Below, in pieces: positions 22,025 to 32,439 of a stretch of DNA of 64,000 nucleotides. Where the stretch lies: positions 54,100,327 to 54,164,326 of the forward strand of contig OY829539.1 of NCBI GenBank assembly GCA_963691705.1, read 5' to 3'. Below the pieces are notes generated by a model. That model saw nothing but the letters and a program-made list of their open reading frames with translations, had not been told where the DNA came from and did no database searches. Numbering within the stretch: position 1 is the stretch's first letter; each line of letters begins with the position of its first letter. A program made the position numbers and the translations under genes. The DNA comes from Viola odorata (taxonomy: Eukaryota; Streptophyta; Magnoliopsida; Malpighiales; Violaceae).

Positions 22025-22580
22025 GGGCTTTGGGTACCCACAAGTCCCTAACGTAGGGGTTTTTGTTCGATCAGGTCCCCATTTTCAAAAACCCACCTGG
22101 GCGGTCCCTAACGTTTACTCCGTTAGGCACGGGAGGTCCCTCTAACCGAAACCCTAGCTAACGTCCGTTAAGTACCATTAAAATAATATTTTTTTTCTGA
22201 AAAGTGGGCCCCATGTGTCAGATTTAATATTAAACAATTCAATTTTAATTTTTGAAAATCAGAAATATTTTACCTATTTTCTAAACTAATTAATTAAATT
22301 CTAAATATAAATAAATAAATAATTAATGAATTAACTAACAAAAATCTAATTACCTAAAATTCCAACCCACTAAAAATCCATATCCTTCTTCCTCGGCGCC
22401 AAATTGAACTCGTCCTCTTCTCCTCTTCTCGTCCTCACGTCTAAACCCAAACACCCATATCCTTCCTCGGCACCAAATCCAATACCAAAGCCGAGTCCCG
22501 GCCAACTCCCTCTCACCACCGAGTCCCGGCCACCTCGCTCTAAACCCACCCCTATTTATCTACCCCGATCTATTCGTGCA
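22025..22580 (+). repeat. Left terminal inverted repeat of the MuDR-type MULE
   Basis: Pairs with 28140-28680. Shared blocks include TCCCTAACGT, ACCCGCC/TGGGCGGT-type words, GGAGGTCCCTCTAACCGAAA, GACACATGGGG (inverse) and GCCGAGTCCCGGCC. It ends just before the GRF gene ATG at 22598, so it likely supplies that gene's promoter. Confidence 0.85.
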
Positions 22581-22597
22581 ACCTAAACCCTTGTACG

Positions 22598-23065
22598 ATG
22601 TCAGAGAGCTCTTCTTATTCGAAGCGCACATGGAGGAGGAACACTCAAGTCGGAGATGAAAACTATGAAGGAGCACCAAAGGTTTGCTACTGTGGGTTGA
22701 AAGCTTTCATGTGGATTAGTTGGAAGGAGGATAACGTAGGCAGAAGGTTTTTCTCTTGTCGGAAATACCAATGTAAGTATTTTTCTTGGCATGATAGTGA
22801 ACGCTTGTCACAAAGGGGTAGAGATGTGGTTCATATGCTGTTAAACAACGAAGAAAATTTGAAGTCAGAATTAAGGGCATTAAATCAAAAGTTTGAGCGC
22901 TTGCAGGATGCTCACATGGAAACGGTAGCTGAGGTTTCCTGTTTGCACAACGAATTAGATAGGCTAAGATTGGGGGAGTCGAAGGGTATTTTGAAATGTG
23001 CAAATTTTGCAATTTGGTTGTGTGTCATATGTGTGGTTGTTGTTGCAACTGTAATGGTATTTTAA
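22598..23065 (+). CDS. GRF-type zinc finger protein with C-terminal membrane segment (MULE-borne)
   Basis: 155 residues, intact. The GRF zinc finger covers residues ~30-68 with candidate ligands Cys30, Cys32, Cys54 and Cys59, plus the GRRFFSC and YFSWHD signatures. GRF fingers bind single-stranded nucleic acid in several proteins. Residues ~82-128 are a likely coiled coil and ~131-155 a hydrophobic C-terminal anchor (tail-anchored topology). Small GRF-plus-coiled-coil-plus-TM proteins are common in plant genomes and often lie near MULEs. Here the gene starts 18 bp inside the left TIR and reads inward, so it is part of the element. Its role in transposition, if any, is unknown. Confidence 0.85.
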   Translation: MSESSSYSKRTWRRNTQVGDENYEGAPKVCYCGLKAFMWISWKEDNVGRRFFSCRKYQCKYFSWHDSERLSQRGRDVVHMLLNNEENLKSELRALNQKFERLQDAHMETVAEVSCLHNELDRLRLGESKGILKCANFAIWLCVICVVVVATVMVF

Positions 23066-23880
23066 TTGTATTGTTGGTGTTCTGATAAGTATGAGCTGCG
23101 GGAGAGAAAGAACAATGTGTTTGATGATGATGACAATGCTTTGACATTGCGTTCCTCATTTGTAATTTTATGCTTTCTGGGTTGTACTCTGTTGGGGTGT
23201 CAATTTATCCTTTGTAATTTCTCTTTTCAATAAAATGTTTTTATGTTTGTCAATTGTTTTGGTTGCTTTGCAGAAAATTTAGGTATGTTCTTCCTTTATC
23301 CAAGAAATACCTTTCTTTTCAGATTGTTTCCACTTGTTTTGGATTGAATGTTCTATACCATATGGTAGAAATGTTGCATATGGGTGTGTTTTATAGTGCA
23401 TTGTTTGAATAATTTGGTGTATCTTATGACATTTGCACATGTTCTGTTGACAGCAACAAGCTGTGAGCTGGATTAGAATTATTGGTCTGAGTACAATTCA
23501 TTTGGGCAATTAGTATTTTGTTTATTTATGTATTAATTAATTTATTTATATTTTGTTTTGATTCTATCCCCTTTTTGGTCTGAGCATATTTTTCTTCTTG
23601 TTCTAGTTGTGACTCAACCTTTAGCTAATATCTGTCATCTGGTGTAGTTGGTCTGTAATTTTGTCAATTGTTTTTATGGTTCACAGGTCGCATTCTGGTT
23701 TGTACACTTATAGTCGTACCAGCAGCATACCTGAGTATTTTTTGTGCTAGTATACCCTAACATGTTGGCTAACACTACTAGGGCAGTGATCTTTATGTTT
23801 GTTTTTCACTTTGAGATTGTGTGGCTTCTTCTGTTTATATTTCTCTTATCATCAAGTGAAAAACTATGACTTTTTCTAAT
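23066..23880 (+). other. Spacer between the GRF and AG-peptide genes
   Basis: T-rich sequence without a long ORF. It probably holds the GRF 3' UTR (AATAAAATG near 23230) and the promoter and leader of the AG-peptide gene. Possible splice-like sites (GACAG near 23452) could belong to a leader intron, but this is not shown. Confidence 0.5.
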
Positions 23881-24078
23881 ATGGCATCAAAGGCAATGAC
23901 TGTGTTTGTTGCAGCAATGACAATGTGTTTTGTGACGGGTACTGCTCAGGAATTTGGGATGGCACCAGCACCATCTCCGTCCATGGACAATGGAGCAGCT
24001 TCCTTGTCAGTTGGCATGTCTGTCGCTATGATCTGCTCTTCACTCTTCTTATTTGGTCTTGCTCTGTTGAAGAATTGA
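23881..24078 (+). CDS. Arabinogalactan peptide (AG-peptide), MULE-borne
   Basis: 65 residues from the second ATG (an upstream in-frame ATG at 23866 would add five). Residues 1-23 are a signal peptide ending VTGTAQ. The mature core EFGMAPAPSPS (residues 24-34) has alternating Ala/Pro and Ser/Pro, the pattern for proline hydroxylation and arabinogalactan addition. Residues ~43-65 are a hydrophobic C-terminus after small residues (NGAAS), as for a GPI-anchor signal. AG-peptides are cell-surface proteoglycans of the plasma membrane and wall. The ORF is intact. It sits inside a MULE, between the GRF gene and the transposase gene, so it is probably a captured host gene. Confidence 0.82.
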   Translation: MASKAMTVFVAAMTMCFVTGTAQEFGMAPAPSPSMDNGAASLSVGMSVAMICSSLFLFGLALLKN

Positions 24079-24783
24079 AGGGAATATTGCCCATCATTTT
24101 GCTGCCGGAATTTATCTTCCTTCGTGTTTTTCTACTGTTTTTTGTATGATACACTATGATTTGTTATCACTATTGATATGATTATGACTGTTATTATTAT
24201 TTGTAGATGAGATAAATAAAACTGGTTCGTTCTATATATATATACACATATATATATATATATATATATTTGTCAGAATTTTGGTTCTGGCAAAAATGTG
24301 TGGTGAGATTGGTCACTTTTCCTATCAAAATTTGGGGGATTTACTTCCATAAAATGCATAAAATATAAAGAATCAAATTCATGCAATTGTTAAACAGAAT
24401 TAAAACTCTCGAGATCCAATCTTGCTTTGAAACCAAATTCTACAGCTCTTCTGCAGTAATCCTCAGCGTTTGGATTTTTGTCCGAAACACCAAATCCTAT
24501 CAACCATCCCAGAAACACCAAATCCTATCAATCATTAGCAATTAGCCCCTTGACAAGCTCAACATACAATTTTCTTCTCTGCTAATACTTTAGCCAAATA
24601 GAAACAGATTACTGAAAATGGTCTTACATAAACAGAAAAATGGTCTTACATTAACAGAAAAAGGTAGCACTGAGAGGAACTAAATTGGACACATAATACA
24701 ATATGTTTTATAAACATACATAATAATAGAATGGTCAAATACATTTCAAATGTCTGCTTGGAATAATTGCTTGTTTTTAGGCC
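24079..24783. other. Spacer between AG-peptide and mudrA 3' ends
   Basis: The convergent 3' regions of two genes. It contains AATAAAAC near 24215, a (TA)n tract at about 24231-24270, and a direct repeat of 'CACCAAATCCTATCAA' at 24486-24535. No ORF is supported. Confidence 0.6.
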
Positions 24784-27700
24784 TTATGGAATGTCTGATT
24801 GTGGAATGTAATCTCCAAACCAAGGTGTAGATGTACTTTCAGTAGTCATTTGTGTTCCCCTTCCCAATCTTCCTCTTTGTCTTCCTCTTCCCCTTCCCTT
24901 TCCCCTTCCTATTCCTATATCTATTCCCTCTCCAATCTCAGTTGATCTGGTAATCGAAACAGTAGGTCTGCTAGGTTCTGGCATGGGCTACAAAAGCACA
25001 AATAACATGTTAAAATTATATAAGAAACAAACAAACAATGTAATGAAGTGAGTTGAGATTGGAGAAGTAAAGCACCATGGTCAATCTAGTCATGGGATTT
25101 ATGAAGCTTTCAATGCCAGAAAATGGTCTGACTGTACCAGGACTTGATCCAGCAACCCTTCTTGTCAAACCTGCACTGTTACTTGTAGACATCTGGGTGC
25201 TACATAAGGGGTCATAAACATCTTGATAGTGATAAGATGGACCCCTTACTGAACCAGAACTCTCTCCAGTAACATCTTGACTTTGTGAGCAGCTTGAGGA
25301 TTTGTGTCCTGTTCTAAAGCATGATGTGCACCTTTGTACTTGTTTGTGACGAATAGATATTTTCCTACTTTTGGACTCCCAAGTTTCAGGAATCCTATGC
25401 ACCTTACGTCTTCCCCTAACCAGTTTTTTGGGAGGTGGAATAATGTCTGGTAAACTAGTCTTCCTTCTAAATCTCTCATCATTAACTGGCTGGATAGAGT
25501 ACGCATATGATTTCTTGTATACGTCCTTGGTATACCAGTGGGACACAAAATCCTCAACTTTCTCTCTTCTATGGGAAATGACTGCCACGACATGATGACA
25601 TGGGATGCCTGTCAAATCCCAACCCTTACAACTACACTTTCTTTCTTCAAACTTGACAATGAATTTCATTTGTCCTTCAAATACCTCCCAACCACCATCA
25701 CCATTATTAAAGATATGGCAATACACGCTCTTGTCCTTGTTGTCTTCTATCATTGCCCAAATTCTAGGCCCAAAGTCCCCAACAAACTTAAAATTTGCAA
25801 AATTCCTCCTCTCTACAAATCTCTGGACAATGGACATGTGCCTAGCCTCCATAATTTTAGAATTGAATGTTTCACACATGTTATTGTCCACCACATCAGA
25901 CTTAGAACGACATTGAAAGAATGTTTTACACTAGAATTTAGGTTGTACCTCCAAGATGGCATCCACTGCAGCTGGATCGTACTCGTACAGCCTGGAAAAA
26001 TTCTCCTCCAATGTTGGTAAATTGGTGGACTTCACTATACTCCAATACAACTCCGCATACAAATCCCCGTCACGGCCCCTCCTCCACTTAGAGAAAATGT
26101 GATGGGCACACCTTCTAGTCTCTGGTTGTGGCACCACCATCCTAAATGCATTAATAATAGACTGAAGCAACGGGAAAAAAATCAGTAAATTGAAATAAAT
26201 AAAACAATAAACTGCATCAATAGACAGAAGTAAATAAAATAATAAAACAATAAATTGAAGGACTTACTGGATGTTGGTCAGATTGAAAAGACCATCCCAG
26301 TCCATCTTTTGTGATGTTGAGGTCCTTCTTCACAAGCTGAAGAAACTACATCCAATTGGAGTGGTTTTCAACATCAACAACGGCCCAAGCTACTGGGAAC
26401 ATCTGATCATTTCCATCTTTGCCCACAACACTTAACAATTGTTGTTTAAAAGGGCATTTCAAGAAACATCCATCTACCCCTAATATCCTCTTGCATCCTT
26501 CCTTGAACCCTCTTTTAAATGCTTCAAAATATATATACATCCTTAAAAATACATTCCCTGGTGCTTCAAGTACAATAGTTGATATAGGATTACTGACCCT
26601 TAATTCTTCAACAAAGTCCCATAACCTCCTAAACTCTTTATCATAATCACCTAGAAAATGCTTCCTGATTTCCATCCTAGCCCTCCTTGCCTGACTATCA
26701 GTTATCTCAATGCCAAGGTCTTCCTTTGTGTATTTTCTGATCTCCTTTAATTCCAATGCGGCAGCAGGTTCTTTTCTCTCCTTAATGAAGTGACCTGCAA
26801 TGATCTTGTAGTTAATTTTGCAATTAGTGAACACTCTGGAGTAGGTGTGAGAAGGTCCTATAGTCCTTAACTGCCAATGAGATTGTCCAGTGGGTTTCAT
26901 GGCATAAACAAACCACAAACAACTATCATCCAAACACTTAACTCTGATTCTCTTCTTATCATTCTTCACAAAAGATATCTCCTTATGCACTTTCAAACTG
27001 TGTTCTACAACTGCATCCTTGAAGTCCTTTGCAGAAGAAAAAATCATACCAATCTCCAAGTTTGGAATTTGTTTATAATTGGTGGTGGGTTTGAAAGTCA
27101 TTTTTATCTTCCTTCTCCTCCTCCCATGTTCAGCTTCACTTCCATCACTACTAGTCTCTGCACTGACTTCAGAATCATCTCCTATTTCATCACAAGATGG
27201 TGGTTGAAAATGTTGAAAATCTTGAGGATTTTCAGAAACCACAGCAGTCCTATTACTGACATCATCTCTGCCCTTCTTCTTTGTCTCCTAATTAACAAGT
27301 ATTCTTCATCATCTGAAATTTGTGGAGCAGACACCCAATGACCAAGCCCTCCTTCTATTCCTAAATCTTCCTCATCAGGATTATCATCTTCACTATCTTC
27401 TTCATCATCATCTGTGAAGATTTCTTCATTACCTAACACATCTTCTCCTTCAACAATCTCCTCATCACACTCTAAAGGATAAGAACCACCAACCAACTCT
27501 ACTATGTCATTATTGAAGGAATAACAACGTATTGAGTGAGGCAGGGGTAACAACTCACATGGTAAAATCCTAGGTTTACCTTCAACAAATAGAGGCTGTC
27601 TTTCAACATGGTCCACATATACATCAACTACACCTACTTCCTTTGCCAGGTTAATTAACATTCCAAGGGATATTTCACATTGTAACGGGATCAAATCCAT

Positions 27701-27904
27701 GTCAAAATCAACAATGTCCTTATCCCATTGTTTGTAAAATAGAATCTTACCCACGTTGTTTACCTTCATCCTACCCAATATCCATATCAACAATTCATAA
27801 CACAAATCAGACACGTCACACTTCCACTCCACCACAGTACCCATTTCGTATCTATAAGGATTTTTCTTGAAAATACCACCAAAGTTGAAACGAATGACAG
27901 CCAT
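24784..27904 (-). pseudogene. mudrA-type MULE transposase gene, decayed
   Basis: Predicted exons are 27904-26268, 26161-25076 and 24987-24784, with GT-AG introns of 106 and 88 bp. In order: an N-terminal PB1-like region with an acidic stretch, a MuDR-type DNA-binding domain (VKCLDDSCLWFVYA, later H and C), the MULE transposase core (LGVDGCFLKCPFKQQLL, FPVAWAVV, a second acidic residue in FQSDQH), a SWIM zinc finger (CSCKGWDLTGIPCHH) and a CCHC knuckle (CTSCFRTGHKSSSC). It is disabled by a frameshift near 27250-27290 and by two TAG codons, at 26346-26348 and 25931-25933, where the family normally has Trp. It cannot make full-length transposase. Promoter presumably in the right TIR. Confidence 0.9.
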
Positions 27905-28139
27905 GGACTACCAAAAACAATGAAACAAGAATAAATCCCAAGTCAGAGGAATGCAAGGACCACGAATAAATCCCAGGTCAGAGCATATATGTTATTATCC
28001 ACATCTTTTAAAGCAAAAGAAACACGATTAAAACAAATGCAAGGGTTTAAATATCCTTACCTTTCAAAGGATTATCTTCCTGGCGACCTCGTAATCTTTA
28101 TGCTGACTAGGCGAAACCAGAGACCAAAGAAGATGAAGA

Positions 28140-28680
28140 ACAGGGAAGAAAGCTAGGAAGCAGTCGTGAGGACGAGAAGAGGACAAGTTCAATCGGGGTA
28201 GTTAAGTGGGGGTGGGTCTAGAGGGAGGTGGCCGGGACTCGGCTTTGGTCTTGGATTTGGTGCTGATGAAGGATCTGGGTGTTTGTGTTTAGAAGACGCG
28301 TTGCAGAGGAAGAAGATGGATTTTTAGTTAGTTTATTATTTATATTTAGAATTTAATTAGTTTTTTGTTAGTTAATTCATTAATTAATTATTTATTTATA
28401 TTTAGAATTTAATTAATTAGTTTAGAAAATAGGTAAAATATTTCTGATTTTCAAAAATTATAATTGAATTGTTTAATATTAAATCTGACACATGGGGCTC
28501 ACTTTTCAGAAAAAAATATTATTTTAATGGTACTTAACGGACGTTAGCTAGGGTTTCGGTTAGAGGGACCTCCCGTGCCTAACAGAGCAAATGTTAGGGA
28601 CCGCCCAGGCGGGTTTTTGAAAATGGAGACCTGATCGAACAAAAACCCCTATGTTAGGGACTTGTGGGTGCCCAAAGCCC
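28140..28680 (-). repeat. Right terminal inverted repeat of the MuDR-type MULE
   Basis: Inverse of 22025-22580. It lies ~240 bp upstream of the mudrA start at 27904, and likely supplies its promoter. Confidence 0.85.
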
Positions 28681-28939
28681 GTGCACTATAGTATATGTTA
28701 GATATTGCATTTTTTTAAAAGAATTATAGTTTGAATCGTTATCGCAGTATTGATTCAATAAATCTTACAAATTAGTTATATCTCTCTAATAAAAATATAT
28801 TTAATGAAAGATTTTCAAAAGATTTTGTGATGAAATAAGGGATACAAATTTTAGGAGAAATCACCATCTCCAATGTTGTTCGGAATACAAAAGGTAAACA
28901 GACTTGAGGAAATTAATGTAAGGATTGTTGGTTGTCGCT

Positions 28940-29490
28940 TGATAAGAATTTGTCTGCCGCCGAAGGGTAGAAGGTGAATGGGCTCCTCGGATTCAGTGTC
29001 CACGGTGGTCCGGTGTACCTGCAAGACGCCGGAGGCGGTCTCCGGCGTAAACACTCCGACACTTAAGTTAGTATAAGTGGTAAGAATGGCAGAGCTTGGG
29101 TCAGCAAAGTGTGCTTACCTTCCTCCTTCGTGGTGGAGGTATTTATAGGCGAAAAGGAGCATTTCTGCGTAATTTGGATTACTGTGGGTTATATAGTTCT
29201 CCCATGGTAGGATACGCCATCGTGGCGTTAGGTGTGGGGGTAGTCGTTACATAGGCAAGGTAACAGCTACGTTCTTCTCAAGACGCTCGGTTTACACTGG
29301 AAGGGATAGTGCCTTTGGTCATCCCAGAGTGCCGTGTGGGACCCCCCCGTTGACGTCGACCATCCTGGTGTCAATCTCCTAGGGAGAGATGGTAGCCTCG
29401 ACGCTGCCGTGATGGTACGAACAACAACCATGTTCTTTCCCTGTGGGGTATGAGACGAAAATACCCTTGTCGTTAGGCATATTGTTATCA
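28940..29490 (-). mobile_element. Tat-type solo LTR (551 bp)
   Basis: On the minus strand it starts TGATAACAATATGCCTAACG and ends CTTATCA, and is flanked by TCGCT (28935-28939 and 29491-29495). It resembles the LTRs of the 17-kb Tat-like element (same ends, GGATGGTCGACGTCA block, CTATAAATACC TATA box near 29150, and the GC hairpin at 29027-29047). No internal region remains, so it is a solo LTR. Confidence 0.92.
29027..29047 (-). promoter_or_regulatory. GC hairpin in the Tat-type solo LTR
   Basis: CGCCGGAG pairs with CTCCGGCG, preceded on the minus strand by GTCGGAGTGTTTA and followed by TTGCAGGTACA. About 100 bp downstream of the TATA box, so it lies in the transcript leader (R/U5). Confidence 0.65.
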
Positions 29491-29495
29491 TCGCT

Positions 29496-29784
29496 TATCA
29501 ACTGTTTGGTGAAATATCACTAACATATTTTTCTTTATTGGAAACCACTACTTCATTGATTATAACGAGACACTACAGCTAAATTAAAAAATTTCTTTCT
29601 CCTTTAAAATTTAAATTATTATTTTGAGCTGTTTACTCGATCGATAATCCCTGTATGAGAAGCTGTTTGAGCTGACCGGTGTGTTCAGGTTTTCCATGGA
29701 AACACAGTTAGATGTTGTTGTGTTTTTCTTTTAACCGAAAAAATAGTTGCTTCGTTTAAATATATGTGTATGTTATTGATTGCG
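29496..29784. other. Short intergenic stretch
   Basis: AT-rich sequence between the solo LTR and the Athila-like LTR. No gene or element recognised. Confidence 0.6.
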
Positions 29785-30840
29785 TGTCGAGGGCGTCAAA
29801 TTTAGTTATATAAAATATACAAAATGAGGGGTAGGAATACAACTTATCACTCGTCCACAAGGAACTTGTAAATTGTGGTAAGAAGATCGTCCACAGAGAT
29901 CTTTCGGGAAATTGTAGTTTTGACTCGACTTCCTCGTCACTGGAGTTGAGGGGTTTTGTTTCTGCAATTAAGATAAACAAAGCATAAAAAAGAACAAGCA
30001 ATAATTAAATAAAAAGGGTGCAATCTTAGACAGAAGGAAATCTTAGCTAAGATTGTGGGTTGAGGTTGGTTGTGAACTATCGTGAGGTAAACTCCTGGTA
30101 AGGGAGAATTCGTGAGCGCATTCCTTATTTAATCGATCATCGACCTTAGATTTTCTCCTTCTCTCTCATAACTCTACTATAGATTGGGAGGAACCCCTTT
30201 CCAATCCTACTTTCCTCCTATTCAAATCACTTGGAGGGAACCCCCTTTCCTAGTGATACTGGCCAGTGGACACCTTGCTGGTTAATAAAGGTTTTATCCA
30301 ATTGGCCGCTGGCTTGAGGCACATGTGTTTTCTCAATGGCGTAGGGAAAGACAGAGTCTAGGCCAAGCTACTCCCAACTCGGAGCCCTAGATTGTCAGTC
30401 TGGTTAGGCCTATATCGATTCAAGTTCACTAACCTCCGCGAGGCTAGCTGCCTACTTGCGTCACTCCGGTTTCGCTCGTCCCCTTCGTGACTGGCTACAA
30501 ATTCGTCGTCTTGCCTAAGATTGATCAAGTCTTAGCCTAGACGGGAATCGGTTTGTTAAAACAGAACTTGAATTAATTACAAATGAGAGGATAATAAGAA
30601 TGATTGGTCTCACGAATCACAAGTACGCTCACTCAACCCCTACCAAGAATTAGGTGTTTAGCTACTAGACATAATAATTAATTAAGAGAAGAAATAATTG
30701 ATGAACATGAAATAGAATTGAAAAAATGCGATTCCAAAGAATCCGCAGCAAGTGTTTACAAAACAGAAGTTGGAAGAAGGAAGATGCCGTAATTGACAGC
30801 CTTCCCTAACCTTTAACAAGGTTAGAGTCCCCGCCCATCA
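29785..30840 (-). repeat. 3' LTR of the minus-strand Athila-like element
   Basis: On the minus strand it starts TGATGGGCGGGG, directly after a purine-rich tract, and ends CGCCCTCGACA at 29785. No second LTR is available for comparison, so the exact ends are inferred from the TG...CA rule and the polypurine tract. Confidence 0.6.
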
Positions 30841-30865
30841 CGTTCCTTTCCAATTTCCAAACTCC
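30841..30865 (-). promoter_or_regulatory. Polypurine tract
   Basis: On the minus strand a mostly purine 25-base run (GGAGTTTGGAAATTGGAAAG...) ends at the proposed LTR start. This is the expected plus-strand primer site. Confidence 0.55.
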
Positions 30866-32439
30866 AAAATAATAGAAGATAACACTAAATCTCCAAAATG
30901 TTCAAATTCGAAATAAACTAAAGATAAATACTAATCATATTGTTTTTGTTCAAATCAGATTACATCCGAGAGTCCATCCAAGGGACGTAACAGCCAACTG
31001 GCTTCTTGATCCGAACCCATCTTCCTTGAATCCATGACTAGCACACCTCTATCTCTGCAATCTTGGCCAAGCCTGCGGCCAAGATTGCCACTTTGTCGCT
31101 CAAGGCATACGTTTCCTTCATTTCCTCTCTTGCCCAAGACTTCCTAAAAAAGAAACCAAATTGACGTGAAAGAGATTGTTGTTACCCTAAACAAAGTAGT
31201 TTAAGATGGTAAAAATACATGGAAATAAATGTCAATCAAACCTCACCACACTTGAACAATGCTTGCCCCCAAGCATACTGGACTCTTAAGTAAGAAAAAG
31301 GAAAAGACAGACTAAAAATAGAGGAAACACACAATGGCAAATTTCTGGACAGACTGCCCTTAACCAGTTCCTTTACATCTTCATACCTATGACAGTCAAC
31401 ATACTTCTCCATGGACCCCAACCCTTATGAAAAAGGTCTATTCAACACCCCAAACATCCAAATTCCACATGATCATAACATCTTTGCATTCCACAACAGA
31501 CTCAACAAGACAAGACCTCTACCTACTTGGGTATTCTCCCATTAATTCAACTGCTCAACATCATCATTCAATTACCTTGTCTGAAAATTTTCTATGCTAG
31601 TATTGCTACAAGTTTCTTGAATATTAATGCTTGGTGAGGCAGAAATATCAAGACAAATACACAAATATTTTTTTTTTCATTGCTTTGCTGAAAGTTTCTT
31701 GAGTATTTCCACTTCGTGAGGCAGAAATATCAAGATATTTTATTTCATCATCTTTTATTTATTTATATATATATATTTTAAGAGCATGCACTTTACTGGG
31801 CATAAAAGTAGTTCTCTGTATTAGAGCAATTCAGCACAACACAAGGCAACAAACTCCGTTATCCACTAGCAGTTTTCCTTAAGGGGATATTAAAAATATT
31901 TGGTGGAAGCTTGCCTATTTGTTAAGTCTGTTACACAATGCTAGACCTCATGATCATGTACAATATGGATGCTTAATGGGTACGAAGACCCGTACCCTTA
32001 CTGGAGTTGAATATGTTAACCCATTGAAATGCCTTGATCAAAAGTTACGGGGTCACAAGGTGAAGGATGCTAAAGGTCAAGGTTAAGACATTTAAGAAAA
32101 AAGCCTTAAGCAAAGTTCAGATTTTTGCCGACACTCACATAAAACATAGAACACACATGCCTAAAAACACACATGAAAACAAAGAAAATCATGCATCAGA
32201 TTCTAACTAGACAATCTAGGCCAACTACCTTAGCCAAGATTCACAAAAAAATTCATGCAACTAAAGAAAGTCACACAAAAGCATATCAAAGACATGTACA
32301 TACAGACACATCACCTAAAAATACCTCACTACACTTAAAGGACACATTGTCCTCAATGCGTAAATGAGAGTTAAAATAAAAATAAAAAGACACAAAAAAT
32401 GGAAAAAATAAAAGAAAGAAAAACACTACCTGGGGGCAT
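30866..32439 (-). other. Non-coding 3' region of the Athila-like element
   Basis: No supported ORF. Contains 'GGGGGCAAGCATTGTTCAAG' (minus strand, near 31255) followed by GTGTGGTGAGG, a type of sequence often seen in the 3' non-coding region of such elements, and a repeated 'CAGCAAAG'/'GAGGCAGAAATATCAAGA' motif (31640-31740). Confidence 0.55.

Larger units (their letters stand above)
22025..28680. mobile_element. MuDR-type MULE with three genes
   Basis: The left end GGGCTTTGGGTACCCAC and the right end (inverse GGGCTTTGGGCACCCAC) open inverted repeats of roughly 540 bp (22025-22580 and 28140-28680). The arms differ by small indels and substitutions. Inside are a GRF zinc-finger gene (+), an AG-peptide gene (+) and a mudrA transposase gene (-). 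A 9-bp target duplication could not be confirmed because the ends may extend into TATAGTG-like sequence shared by both flanks. Confidence 0.88.
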
